Assembly (NCBI GenBank): GCA_038093515.1
Contig: JBBPSI010000073.1
Location: 1 to 64,000 of the forward strand
Source of the DNA: Butyriboletus loyo
Taxonomy: Eukaryota; Basidiomycota; Agaricomycetes; Boletales; Boletaceae
Length of the DNA: 64,000 nt
Reading direction: 5' to 3'
Part shown: positions 45,666-58,330 of the stretch, in pieces
Layout: every line of letters starts with the position of its first letter
Numbering within the stretch: the first letter of the stretch is position 1
Notes under the pieces: generated by a model
Seen by the model: the letters and a program-made list of their open reading frames with translations, nothing else
What the model was told of the DNA's origin: nothing
Database searches by the model: none
Made by a program: the position numbers and the translations under genes

Positions 45666-47083
45666 TTACGATTGCAAGGGTGTCTTGGTTGAAAACCCTA
45701 CATCACCCTCCCGTTTTCCCGAACCGCTCTCCTTGTCCTTTCCTTTCTCCTTCTCCGGGCCGGATCCATCATCTAGGTATAAGTTGTTCTCCTCTATGTA
45801 ATCGACGACGGCAGCCGGAAGCAGGTATCGCACAGAAAGTCCCCGGCGAAGGAACAGGCGAACTTTTGTCGACGAAACGTCGTTCTGGATTAACTGAGGA
45901 ACAAGATGAATGTTGTTCCGCCAACGTGCCAAGTTATCTGTAGCTTGATCCATGCTGGAACCTGCCCGCTCGATGATAAACGTGCCGTACCGGCCTAGTA
46001 TGTGATCCAACTATAGATGGGTTCACGTGAGGATTCGGAATGAAGTCAGAAATTAGAAAATACTTACGTCTTCAACCGTCCAAACGCCAGGTTCGGACAT
46101 TGTGCTTATCAAGTCAGACCCTGCAAGAAGCATGACCCTGACATCCCGGTGCTCGCCGTCCTGCGTTTGCACCCCGCCCAGGATTGTGTTGATTTCGTAA
46201 TCAAAGTGGTCGAGCACAACGGCTGTGCGTTGATAGATCAGGAAAGCCTCCCACGGATCAATCATGAGCCAAGAGGACGTCTCCTCCGCAGCGAGAGTGC
46301 ACATATTGACTCTGTAAATCAAATAGCACGAGGGGGGTCAGCTTCTATCTTGGACAGTGATGCATAGGATTAAACAAAAACGACGACGGATGTGACTGAT
46401 GGGCCACGATGGGCAAGTCAAGGATCCAGCCCAGCACGGTTATCAATGCAGCAGCGAAACAAAGGTAGAAGAATCAGGCGCACATCCTGTGTGATGAAGT
46501 CACGAGATCGTACAACGTGGTACGATCCAATATGAGAGCGAAGGCCATGTGAGGTAAACTCTCTTTAGGGCGGCCAAACGTACAAGTGTACACACGGAAG
46601 TCCTTGAGATTTGGCATGAACCCCCGAGTTGACACGAGGCGGCCGCTCAAGTGAGCATTATGCTAATTCGGTTGAGTTCAAAAACACATCTTTCTCATCC
46701 AGCACGTGGTGTTTCCAGAGAATGAAAAACAGACCACAAGACGAGGAGGAACACGATGGGGGAGGGGGAAAGTTGGGATCCTTGGTATTAATCGCTTACC
46801 TATGATGTGCGCTGAGTAGACCAGGTTTGTTGTACTGGTCACTCACGGGACTCAGATACCCGCCCACGATCTCGAAATTTGTGTTCTGCCGCACATAGTC
46901 CTTGGCCATTTCGAACATTCGAAGGTGGAGGTAGGTGACCGGACTGAAGGACCCGCATGCGACGAGGACGATGGGCTGCTTTGAAGCATCTCGAAGAACT
47001 TTGCGGACACGATGAGATGCAAATGTATAGTTGAGCGGATCGCTGAACTCGTTGGTCTTGCGGGCGGGGACCTGAGCGTCCAT
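45666..47083 (-). CDS. Nicotinamide/nicotinate mononucleotide adenylyltransferase
   Basis: Joins NMN or NaMN with ATP to make NAD or deamido-NAD. Exons 47083-46800, 46311-46068, 46010-45666; 290 residues. Nucleotidyltransferase motifs are GSFSPVTYLHLRMFE (residues 44-58, the GxFxPxTxxH site), GYLSPVSDQYNKPGL, SSWLMIDPWEA and the C-terminal VSSTKVR (221-227, the ISSTxxR site), followed by LFLRRGLSVRYLLPAAVVDY. The tail after residue 262 is charged (EKEKGKDKES) and absent from many orthologues. Intron 1 is 488 bp (46312-46799), about eight times the local norm, although the protein aligns across it without a gap. Probably nuclear or cytosolic. Confidence 0.94.
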
Positions 47084-47544
47084 GGTGGTAGAGATCCAGA
47101 AACAAGCCAGTAGCAGCTTGTTCGGTCCCCGTACGTCCAGCCATTCTTACCCACGCATATGCTGACTCACATCCAGTGCGGACCTCCTGCTTTTATATAA
47201 CGACGTTCTAGCTAGCTGATCCTCGAGGGCCAGTATGCGTCATGGAGAGTATGAATGGTAGTATACAGCTGCTATGCTACAACACTAAGAAAGACAGGTG
47301 CATACTTCATGTGCTGCACTGCAAAACTTACTTGGAGTCATCAGCTCGCTTATAGTAAGATGCGTTAGATAATAATTTGAGCGACAAACAAAATAGGACC
47401 AAAGCCCGGAAATTTGCATGGGTATAAGTCATACCACAACCAGAGGCATACTCATAAAAGATTATAGATACCAACACGGGACTGCAAGCGAAACGGAAGG
47501 CGAGTTGAAATTACCCTGAATTTCTCGGTCGCCCTGGAGAAGAT

Positions 47545-49159
47545 CTATTCGATTTGTAATCCTGGACAGTAATCGAATGTTTGCTCTGGGTCATACTGCG
47601 CAAAGGACGTATATCCTGATGGCATTAGCTGGGTGTCGAAGCCCATCCTGGGGTGCGCACTGCCAGCTCCCGCAAAGACCCCGAGATGGTCAATGCTGCC
47701 AGATGAAGACATGATGATCGGTGCCGACAGTGAAGGTGAAGCATAGCATGTTGCAGCGAAGGATGCGTCAGCTCCAGGCCAGGAAGCGAGTGACGAACTC
47801 CTCTGTCTACTCCCGTGTATCGCAGCCTTGGAAACTCTCTCTGAGACGTGGACACGCACGCACCCTCGACCGTCCTCGGTCGACGATGCGTCGAAGGAAA
47901 TCGCAAGACTACCAAGGCAATGATGGCCTTCCATATCGAACTGGTGCACTTCGAGAGGTTCGTCGCCAATCGCCATTTTCTTCGAGGAACCGACATCAGC
48001 GGGGCTGGGGTGGAATCCGACATCTCCGTGACCAAATCGTGGTCGACCTTGATCCTTGATATCACAAGACGTAGACTGGTGACCAAATGGGGAGGTTGAG
48101 GGCCTCGCGGAACTAGAGCCTGTCAATGGGACAGAGAAGCTGATGGGTAATGAGGTCTGTGGTGAAAAGGCGAGAAGCGACGGAAGTGACGATAGCAGGG
48201 ATCGTTTCTGTGGTGTCTGGTTAGTTTTCCGTTTCACGTGCAAGCAACTCTCTCACCATGACCGTTATGATGGAGGATTGACTGGTCGCTGCGTATGACG
48301 GGTATGATATGGGAGGTAAGTTGAGATCGTGCGACTCTGTCTTTAGTGCCACGTTCGCCCCAGTTCGATTTGCGAGCTCCACGGCGAGTTCTCGTTCGCG
48401 CTTCTCGGCCATTGACAAGCGCAACCGAAGGTGCTCCATGTTCTGGAGAAGGTCATCGTATTTCTTTCCTTTTTCTGCTAGGGTTTGAAGTCGTGAGTTT
48501 TCCTCTTCGAGCTCCTTGACATGGCTTAGGGGGATACCGTCAACGGATGGAAGGGCTAGCATGAGACGAAGAAATCACATTTCCATTGCCTCAAACTCCT
48601 CTCTCTTGCGCTGCCGACTGAGGAATGCGGCAGCCCGGTTCTTCAGCAGACGTGCCTCGCGCTTACTTAAGCCAGTCACGTCCGGAGGAACGAAGTCCTT
48701 GGTGGTGATCCTTTCCCCACTTCCGCGTCCTTTCTTCACTCCGGTCATGGAGAAAGATTTCTTAAGCGGAGTCCCGCTATCCGACGAAAGGGTCATTTGG
48801 CATTGTATTGAAGGTGGCGGGGAAGTAGAAGATGGTGATGGGGGAGCCTCTACGCCATCGAGGTCGAACACTTGGCTCGCTGGTAGATATGGCTGTCGCT
48901 CGTTGTCTGACTGTGATTCGGGTGTGGAGCGCGGTCTGATCGTCTTTGCACCAAGTTGCGGAGAGTCGTCTGCGTTTGAACTGACAGAGGCCGGAGGCGA
49001 GGGAGGGAGGGTATAATAGTTCCAGGTGACGACGTCCATTGCGTTTGCAGAGTAAGAGCATTGATTGTCCCATGCCATGTCTCCGGGAGATATGAGTGCT
49101 GCTTCAGATGCGTCGAGATGAAGTGCAGGTACCAGCTGGATTTGTGGCTGGACCAGCAT
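47545..49159 (-). CDS. bZIP transcription factor
   Basis: Exons 49159-48579, 48524-48257, 48207-47545; 503 residues. The basic region KREARLLKNRAAAFLSRQRK (from about residue 166) carries the N-x7-R core. With the intron removed the heptads fall at M192, L199 and L206 (EAMEIHVKELEEENSRLQ), exactly ten residues after the core Arg, which confirms the splice. Before it is a Ser/Pro-rich activation-type region (PSPSSTSPPPS) and after it a long Ser-rich tail. The basic region is of the CREB/ATF6-like kind and not the AP-1 (Yap) kind; I cannot say which fungal factor it is. It should act in the nucleus as a dimer. No uORF or unconventional intron is evident. Confidence 0.88.
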
Positions 49160-52114
49160 AGGGACAACGTTCTGCGCGCAGAGAGGGGGCAGGGGGATAT
49201 ATCCTCAAACTTTAACGCTCATATTGCATAGCCAGATTTATACGTCGCGTGTAGCAAAGTAGGACCGTAGTCGCGATTTCTTTAGCGACCAAATCAAGAA
49301 CACATCTGATTTGAAAATATCTCTCTCACATGTGCTCGGTCGCTGTACAATTCAGGACAATAGCATATCTACGTCCATTTCGGTAAGTACCTTTGGAATA
49401 TTTTCCAACGCTAAGAACCGGTTTCCGGGTGAAACTCGCGAAACCCCCACCGTTCCGGCTGATGAACGTCGTCGCAGCCCCAGCCCTGATCCAGGTTAGT
49501 CACACAGATCCTAACTCGTAACAATCGGGCACTCCGGGCACCAGATATGGTCCGCGTGAAACCGCATCGCAGACAGGACTCTAAAGGGAACACGGAGGAT
49601 TTCTAACCTGGAAACCGATCGGGTGAACCGTAACGGCGGTGCCCGGCAGAAGGACCGTGATTGAGGTCTTTCCTGCAAAGGCTGCCGCCCGTTGATTATC
49701 TCTGCGTCGGTATTGATTCCGAATTGATATGTTTAAAGTTGAGAGGGAAAGCTTGCGTATCCGTTGCCTCCGTGACGACCCAATCAGATAGCTGTGTGGC
49801 GTCCCTGATAGTTTATGAGATGTAACAGATGTAGAAACCGATCATGATATATGATCCTATTAGCGAGCACTGCGGGTTGTAGCGGCCACGATTGTCCATA
49901 AATAGTTTACGAAATTGACGTTGGCAGGCAGAGGGTGGGTGATTCGCCGAGTGTCCCCGCACCTCGAGCCCTACTACCTAGGCTTGAGACCGCAGAGGAT
50001 CGTCGACCAACACATGCATCCTACACGAGGCTTGTGAGAAAATTATTTCATATGGGCGTTTTGGAGGCAGTCGGGGTACTGAGCCCAAAACGCATGCTCG
50101 AGATCCGTTTGGCATAACCCGGCGCTTCCGAATGGAGTTTATTGACCGGCCGAGAAAGGTTCGCACTAACGCAGTGGCAATCCAGATTAGTGCGGCTGAG
50201 AAGTCTTCCCAAACAGTCCTTCTCGTGTTCTCTGCGAACTCGATGTAGGAGATACGCTGAGCATATGAACGTGAGTACGTCCAGGTTGGCGGGAGTAGTT
50301 CTTGGGAGATATAACCCGCCACCCGCAAACTGATAATTGTCCCCGGCCGAACACAGCGAGGCCGATCCTTATCGATGCGCCTCGGTACCCCCTTTTGGAA
50401 GATCCTTGGATACGCTGACATCCGAGGACATGGGTTTGGGGCTGTCTGAGCTTGGGACTAGAGAATAAATGTCACGACGTCAACCTGATGTCGCATATTC
50501 ATCAATCCATGTCAGCCCATGTCTTGTGAACTTCACAGCAGAGACCGATTCAGCTCGATCAAACACATCGGATGTTCGGAGACAGTGGCGAGGCGTGGAT
50601 GGAAGATCGGACAGGAACTTCCGAGACTTTGGTGGCGAGGTGGGCCGGAGCCTGGCAAAATGGAATGTCAAGCAATGGATTCTATGTAACGGCACACTCT
50701 CAGGTGCAAATTAATTATTCGAAAGCTAAGAATGGTCGGATACGATTGGTAGATCCGTAGAACTTCGCAGTGGTACGATAACACTCGTCTTTCACTTCAG
50801 GACGGTCTTCTATTCGGGACCGAGGACAAGTCATTGCTACCCGCACCTTGGATCGTTAAGAGTACTGACCGGTATCAGGAAACTCACCAAGGCCCTATCT
50901 CACCCGGTAGGGTATTCTCGAGGGCGAAAGCTAGATACAGTACACGATGCGTATTTGTCCACAGCGATCGGACCGGGTCGGTTGAATGCCCTATTTACTC
51001 CTACAACAAACACTGAAATCATTTGTCATGTCACAACTGGACGGGTTTATCGTGACAACGTTTGGATCGGACAAGGACGCATGCTTCGCGGAAGCACATA
51101 ACCTTGAATCGAACTGCTTCGAGGGCAATGTATACGGGCACAATGCGTGCCCGTGCTCGAGATAAGTTTGCCGACCGTAAAACAGACGAGATGACGATAT
51201 TGGAGTACGCCTTGCCATCGTCCAGCAATCACATGGCATACAACTCAAAACTCCTGCCATTTGAGAGCACATGAGTCGTTCTAATCGCGCCACCGATCCA
51301 ATGGCACGACTCTGTGTTGCCAAAAACGTAGGGCGGACCGGAGCGGTGACCCAATCATGACCAAGTACACACATGCGACGAATTCGGCAGCAATTCTGAC
51401 GAGTCCGGGGGCAAAATGCCTGGAGGTAAGTGGTTGGGCGAGGTGGTAACATATTCCGTATCGACCGCTCGCGTCAACGTGCAGCTACAGCTTTTGGTGG
51501 GCTAAGCGACGGAAATACGTACAACCCGAGGAGTTTGTCCCGCTTATCTGCATATCAAGTTGGACTGGGAGGAGCTACAACATCAAGGCCCACGGTAATT
51601 CCCGTTATGAAGTGGAGGGTCTTCATCCACGATACCCCCCCTCGAAATGTGAATTTCCAGTTTCCGTGGAGATTATTTATTGAATCACCACTTGCCGGAT
51701 TGCCCTTTTTAGAGATCGCAGATTTTGTCGACTGCATTGGGTTATAACTCGGACAGAAAGTCTGGACCCTCCGGGAACGGCATCCGCGAGCCTCTCTGCC
51801 CAAGTCCACACAGATCTGCACAAGCAAATAGTCACATCTCTACAAACTTTCCATCGAATCGTTGACTGCATTGAACCTGAAGTTCGGACGTTGTCAAATA
51901 TAGCCCTTGAAGCACGCAACTTGTGGTCTCAAGGCTGAGGGTATGTTGCGGGTTTTGCCACGGATGACATAATATGGCTACGTTCTAATCAGGTAGTGGC
52001 TGTGTACTAGTAACAGGGTGACAACTTGCAGGTACAATTAATGAACCTTGCCATCTTCTTGACTAGGTCTCGCCGCGTTGGCCAACCGATCCGTACAACG
52101 CACTCAAATTCTCC
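49160..52114. other. Long region without a confident gene
   Basis: Frames up to 153 codons (50991-51452 minus) lack domains and splice partners. No RNA gene, transposon end or repeat stands out. It holds the promoters of the divergent bZIP gene and of the polymerase gene. Confidence 0.4.
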
Positions 52115-54500
52115 ATGCCTCTCAAAAGGTCACATTCATCTGCATCGCCTAGCGACGGTGGCGTTTTTTCCGATCAAAGTCCGTCAAAACGCGCACAAAC
52201 CGACTCGCCTTCTCCGGTGGCAGACACTCGGGAGAGCTCTTTCGATCAATTTCCCCTCAGGGTATACATTATATCCGCCAAGTTTCCGCCCGGTGAACTG
52301 GAGAATCTTGTCAGTCTTGTCGAGAAACACGCCACACAACGTGATAACGAAGTCCGGGCACAAAACTTCAAGTTGACGGCCGATGTAGATCAGGCAGATG
52401 TCATTGTCACTGCAGTGCATACAAGACCTCGCCTTGAAAGACACGTCAGCTGGAATGTCACCGTTCGTGAACTATCTCATTTGTCGGATAAAATGCCTTA
52501 GCGAGACATTCTAGAACACTAAAGCCATCGTCACTCCTGATTGGCTGAGGGATTCAGTCGATTCTGGGACTATCCAGCCCTGTGGAAAATATGCTGTATT
52601 CAGTGATCTTTGCGATGAAATTGAAAGTTTGTGTGCAACAGTCAAGACAGATACTTCTGCACCTCCCGCGGCATCATCAATTCACTGTGCGCAGGTTCCA
52701 CTTCCTATAGATACAGAGGGTATTGTAAAGGAAACAGATCTCGCAGCCCTAAACTTCCTCTTGCCTTTCTGCTGCCAGCGACCATCGTACCTTACTTGCC
52801 CAAACCAGGGTCTGGTCGAAGAACTGGACATCATTCGTAGGGCCAGACTTTTTGAAGGGGAAGAGCGGAGTATGTTGAGCTACGCTCGAGCCATAGCCGT
52901 GAGCTTCATGGTACTACCATGCAGGCTAATAGTGACTTTACTCTTCAGACCATCAAAGGTCAGTCAAAGAACAAGTCCGCCTGCATTTTGAAAACTTACA
53001 AGGCGTTTCAGCTTATCCCTACCGTTTCGATTATCAGAGTTCGCGAGAGGATATAGCAAAATTGCCATATCTTGGCACGAAGCTCACTTCCATGGTACAT
53101 TGCAGGCTCCCACGTATCTCTTGTTTCTGAATCTGAATGCTCTTACCCAGGTCGAGGAATTCATCAAGACTGGCAAGGTATCAGAAACTCGTAAGCTGTA
53201 TACATCATCCTCCATACCCCTAGTGGAGCTCTTCTGTGATCGCAGAAAAGGTTTTATCGTCCGCAAGATTTCTGTCACTTTCCGCGTTTAATGACATACA
53301 CGGCATCGGACCTCACACCGCCAGACACCTTTACAACATTGGGTTACGGACTTTCGAGGATCTCGAAAAATACTACGAAATCACCCCAGGGATGACGCAC
53401 GAGGGCACTCTACCTTTCCTCGAGAAAGGTCCCGGAAAGGAGCTAGACGTGGAGAGGTCCATTCAAATTTCGCTAACTCTCAGACACGACTTCAGCCAAA
53501 AGTGAGTTAACAAAGGCCATCCAAGTTGCTCACACACGCCGTTGTGTCTGTTGCCTGTCACTCAGCTGCTTGTAGGATTCCGCGCCGGGAAGTCGAGGAA
53601 ATAAATCGAGTAGTCATGCAGGAATTGGAAATGATTGAAACAGGCTACAAGAGTATCATCGTAGGCAGGTCAGTTTACTAGTTGTCGTCCAAAGTCATTT
53701 CAGTGCCTGAATTTCATTCCCATCCGGACCTCACTTAGTTATCGTCGAGGGAAACTGGAAAGCAACGACGTTGACATAGTTATCTCCCATTCTGACTGGG
53801 ATCGCGGCGCTAACAATGTTAAAGGCCTTTGCAAGAAACTAGTGCAAAGGCTTCGTGAACGTGGTAAGATCCCCTTGCTTCGGTGATAATTTATCGCACA
53901 TCCTTCTTACAGGAATCGTCAAACATGTACTAAGTAAGTCCCCAAAGATCGATTCTACAAGCGTTGCATGAACGATCAGACATGAGTGGTTACCACCCTC
54001 ATAATGTTTTTCGCATACGCCACTGGGACTGCCTTGAGAAAGCATTAACGGTGTTTGCGCTTCCCTATGACTCGACTCGTAGACCGACGTACAGACGTGT
54101 CGACTTGATATTCGCTGCCCCCAATGTATTTTGGACAGCGGTGGTCGGCTGGTCAGTTCCGTCGGTTGCTTAAATCATTGAAGCCTACTGTTCTCCTCTT
54201 CAGGACAGGCTCCACGATGTTTCAACGCGATCTCCGCCTCTGGGCCAAGCAAAAAATGTACGGTGTATTCTTCATTAAACTGGACACCTACTGGCTGACG
54301 TGCACCGCTTCAGGGGACTAAAATTTGATTCGTCCGGAATGTTAGCCCGGTGGCGTTCACCTACAGCACTGTCACTCACGCGTACCTACAGAACCAGACG
54401 CCACGACTCCGTACCTTTTCACCCGAAATCCGAGAGAGAGGTATTCGAACTTTTGGGTCTCACGTATGTTCACCCTACTTTGAGAAACGCGGACGCTTGA
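52115..54500 (+). CDS. Family X DNA polymerase with BRCT domain (Pol4 / lambda-mu-TdT type)
   Basis: DNA repair polymerase used in gap filling and end joining. Twelve exons: 52115-52462, 52515-52898, 52949-52958, 53012-53094, 53151-53190, 53246-53501, 53576-53668, 53739-53863, 53913-53933, 53980-54151, 54204-54257, 54314-54500; 590 residues. The N-terminal BRCT domain runs from about residue 45 to 135 (LRVYIISAKF to VTPDWLRDS). The 8-kDa/HhH part has YARAIATIKAYP and FNDIHGIGPHTARHLY. The catalytic Asps are 415 and 417 (GKLESNDVDIVI) and 495 (RRVDLIF). The dNTP-site block is WTGSTMFQRDLRLWA and the end is LGLTYVHPTLRNAD. Two exons are tiny: 10 nt (ACCATCAAAG) and 21 nt. The TGSxxFxRDLR block resembles mu/TdT and yeast-type Pol4. 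Nuclear. Confidence 0.93.
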
Positions 54501-56056
54501 GTGGCTGTGGCGCCGGCCGTGATGTCGCACTACTTTTTTTAATTGTTTTCAGTGTCAAGTGTATCAAATATTTAATTAAGCGACGCCGTCTACCTGCCGC
54601 ATCAGCCCTCGTAGCAGAGCCACAGCTACTTATCTGCGACAAGGCCGCTCATTAACGACGCTTGGCAGCCTGTGACATGACCCTGCGATCGTTCAAGAAT
54701 AACTTGCCAAAATGAATATTTCGATCCAACGCTAAGCAAAAGATGATGCACAACAGCTGAGTTGACCCCCACTACCACCACCACCACCACCACCACCACC
54801 ACCACTTGTTCACCCCCTACCCTATACGTCCGGGTTAGGCTGGCGATCGACAGCCTGAAACTGTCACGCAAATTTAGGGATGACAGTTGAAGTGCCACTG
54901 GTGAACGCGGGACTTGATTAGCCGTAGAATCATTATACCCGACTAAGAGCGCTCGACCAATGAGCAGACGCACGCGACGCCTATTCGCACTCCGATTCAT
55001 AAGTACCATTTCGTGCCTCGCTCGCTTTTTCTGATGCGCACAACTACCATGCCGAGGCAGTAACCCCATGTGTGAATACCACTCGTACATGGGATGGTAG
55101 TGGGCCTCGTTGGTGTGTGGCAGGTGTTGCTTCAAACTCTGTTCAGCTGGCGATTCAGAGACACCACGATAACGTTGGAATGTTGAATGTGTCAATCTTG
55201 GTCTGGTGTGCACCGCATTCTGGAACATATATGGGCAACGGAATCACTATCACTTCAGCTGGGGCTGTACGGTGTAGGTAGTCAGGTAGCATTCGGCAAA
55301 TGTCATGGCAATGCACGATAAAGATGAACTGGATCGAAGAAGAGACGCAGAATGTTATAACAGCCAAAAGGATTGAGACAGGGAGATGTATTTTAGTATT
55401 TACAGTTTGGATTTGCCAATAACGTGTCGACTTTATTAATTTGCTCATGGACCACAGAGCGTCTCTCTTTCAAGTAAGTATTGGAGAATAATCGACCGAC
55501 GTTCGACGTCCAGTCCCCGTGGTAACCCGGGTTTGGTGGCTAAGCAAGTAAAAGCACGTTGGATTCTCCGCCTTGCCTTTTTTTCTTCTTCATGTTTCAG
55601 GTGGTCATGTCTATCAGTACTTTTGCCGGGTCGGTTTAGGTTGTTGGTCGTGCGAGGCACACGCCTCACGTCACTTGGCGGCTTTTTCTTCTGTTGATTA
55701 TCGGGTAGATGAATGGCATCATATCGATCGGCTCGTAGTAACAGCTTTGAGATCGGATGGCTGGCGGGGAGGCGATCGAGGGACAAAAAAAAAGGAACAT
55801 CACTCTTTCTCGAACGAGTGGTGGCAGCTCCTCCGACCGCACCGGAGATGTCATCAAAAAAGCATGTTTGGCAGTGTGGGTCGACATGGGGAGTAGATAA
55901 CGAACGGTACTTGCCGAGAGAGGGGGGGGGGGAAATATGGTCGGTCCGCACGCCGGGACGTTCCACCTCACCCGTCGATCGTTGTCAGAACCAAAAGATG
56001 ACCTTGTTCTGGTTCTGCACGTATCACTGACCGTATACCTGCATCTCTCTTCTATC
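54501..56056. other. Intergenic region with a trinucleotide repeat
   Basis: Convergent 3' ends of the polymerase and the glutaryl-CoA dehydrogenase genes. A 173-codon minus-strand frame (55445-55966) has no domain signature; it could be a gene but I have no support beyond length. Confidence 0.4.
54774..54805. repeat. (ACC)n trinucleotide repeat
   Basis: About ten uninterrupted ACC/CCA units. On the minus strand this reads (GGT)n, i.e. a poly-Val or poly-Gly frame depending on phase. Confidence 0.9.
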
Positions 56057-58125
56057 TCAGTTGACAAAAGCCTGGATGCCCGTCAGCGCCTTGCCTAGGA
56101 TGAGGGTATGGATGTCCTAAAAAAAGTCATGTCAAGTTCGCAGGCACGTGGGTGAGTACTTACATATGTGCCTATATCCAGGACGAACGTTGGTTAAATG
56201 AGCCAAGGAGTGACGAGCGGATCGGTTCATGACATACCTTCATAGGTATTAACGACTTGCAGGTTTGCGACGTGCCGACCGACATGATACCTAGGATACC
56301 GTTGGAACCACGCTGCGATGAACGAGTTGCTGAGGACTTACTCATCCGACGAGGCATTCCCTCCCAAGATGTCCAGTACGATCCTGGCATGTTGAAGGGC
56401 CTTGCCACAATTGTTGCGTTTCACCATGCTGACCATCTCGGGCGCTAAGCTGCCGATCTCCTTGAGGCGACCAACCTGAACACTGGCTTGCAGACCCAAT
56501 GCAATTTCAGTCTGGGCATCGACCAGCTTCTTTTGCACGAGCTGGAACGATGCAAGAGGTCGCTTGAACTGCTTTCGCTCAAGCGCATATGCAAGAGTTC
56601 TCGCAACGCAATCTTCTAAAGCTCCCATCGCACCCCAAGAGATACCGTACCTATTTTTGGCATCAATTCGCAGCCATCTTCCAATGGGGCACAAACGTAC
56701 CGTGCACTATTTAGGCAAGAGAACGGAGCACTGAGCCCCTGACCATTGGGAAGTATGTGGTCGTGTGGTACCCTAACCGAGTCCATGAAAATGGACCCTG
56801 TGACGGATGCACGGAGAGCAACCTTGTTTCTGATTGTTGGTGCCTCAAGACCCTTCAAGCCCTACGCCATACTTTGAATTTGCGGAAGGATAAGAAAACT
56901 CCAGGGAGATGACATGCCTTTTCGAGGATGAACCCCCGAACTTTGCCATCCCATTTGCAACGCGCCCATACCACAAAAATATCACTGGGTTTTTCCGAAC
57001 CAATTAATCAACTCACACGAGAAAAAAACGGTGACATACGCGACCGGTGCGTTCGTTATCCAGGTCTTGCTTCCCTTGAGGATAAAACCGCCATCAGTTT
57101 CCTCCGCGGTCGTTTCCATTCCCGCGGGGTCGGATCCATGATTTGGTTCGGTGAGTCCCTTGAAAAGAAGACTCGGCGTGTCAGAAATCATCAATAAGTA
57201 ACCTCTAAAACATACGAAGCAGCCGATGAGCTCGCCACAAGCTACGCGGCATTGGTTTCAGCCGCAATCAATATAGCGTTTACAGCAAACGATTACCTAG
57301 ACGAGGAAGATATTCGTTCCTTTGCGCCTCAGAACCGAACTCGTGGATGGGGTGCATCACGAGAGAAGATTGGACAGACGCTGTCGAGCGATAACCTGAA
57401 TCAACCCTAACACCACGAGCCAAAGTGTTTAGCATGCTGCATGGCGATGAACACATGACCATCATCGCAACGAACCTCTCTATCTCGCGTGCGATAAGAC
57501 CATACGCGACATGGCTGACGCCAGCACAACCGTAGCCTTTGATCGTTGGGCCGAGCAGACCCAACTTGCCCATTTCGGGCAGAATATCATGGTTGAACTC
57601 TGTGTGTATATCGCTTTGACGTGAGATACGCCATGGGGATGCATCTAATTGATTAACTCACGTTCTGTTCGCCATCCTTCCAAGACGCGAGGCACCAAGT
57701 GTTCCTATCGAGAACGGACGTGCTCGCACTCCGACATCACAAGATAGAAATCAATAGGACGTGCCTGACAATATTCGCGCGCAGTATCCCTGCGCGCAAT
57801 GTGTCAGCGCGGGTACAGAGAAGATTACGAACCGCGCTAACCTGATGGCGATTTCATCTTCTGTGAGCAAGGAATCCAACGAGAGGGGATCCTACGCCCA
57901 CATTCGTGTAAGTCGCGTGGAACAAACCCGAGGACGAAACTCACCTCGGGGTTATACTGCGTATATCCTTGGGCTATCCTTGATTCATGCTAAGGAGGTT
58001 GGAAATGGGGGTGCGAAATACATACCGTGAGCCAAAGAGGTTGTCGAAAATGACCGTGTGGCTGATGTCGCAGTTTTGAAACGCCAGTACGAACTTCTCG
58101 AGAGACGCGCCGCCATTGATATCAT
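56057..58125 (-). CDS. Glutaryl-CoA dehydrogenase, mitochondrial
   Basis: FAD enzyme that converts glutaryl-CoA to crotonyl-CoA in lysine and tryptophan breakdown. Fifteen exons: 58125-58026, 57967-57945, 57891-57842, 57789-57765, 57704-57662, 57599-57476, 57406-57297, 57241-57216, 57158-57040, 56984-56918, 56861-56701, 56650-56342, 56290-56238, 56171-56164, 56116-56057; 425 residues. A matrix presequence ([20 protein letters not shown]) is followed by [90 protein letters not shown] and the catalytic Glu403 in TYEGTYDIH. The Gly-Thr-Tyr just after Glu403 comes from an 8-nt exon (56164-56171). Two introns have GC donors: 57705-57764 (GCACGT) and 56862-56917 (GCATGT). Confidence 0.94.
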
Positions 58126-58330
58126 TGATTGTAGAATCGACCGTGAGCGCTGAGATTGCCGTTGTGTAAATTCAAGAACAACTTATATGGGGAAAGGCCA
58201 CCGTCGTTCGGCACGGACCATGCTTCGACCCACGGACCATGTCAAATGTGCTTTCATGACCGAGTTGATGAGAACTCAAAGATACACAGAAATTATCGGG
58301 TAGCTAATCCAAGACCACCAACATCATACA

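Noticed and set aside
54774..54805. Possible CRISPR-like or tandem functional repeat
   Set aside because: It is a simple trinucleotide microsatellite with no spacers.
54900..55000. tRNA-like sequence on the minus strand (a D-arm-like gctcattggtcgagc)
   Set aside because: The D-stem pairs, but I could not form an acceptor stem, an anticodon stem or a T-arm in the right places, so it is probably chance.
55445..55966. 173-codon minus-strand frame
   Set aside because: Length is the only support; no domain, no partner exons, and the composition is low-complexity and basic.
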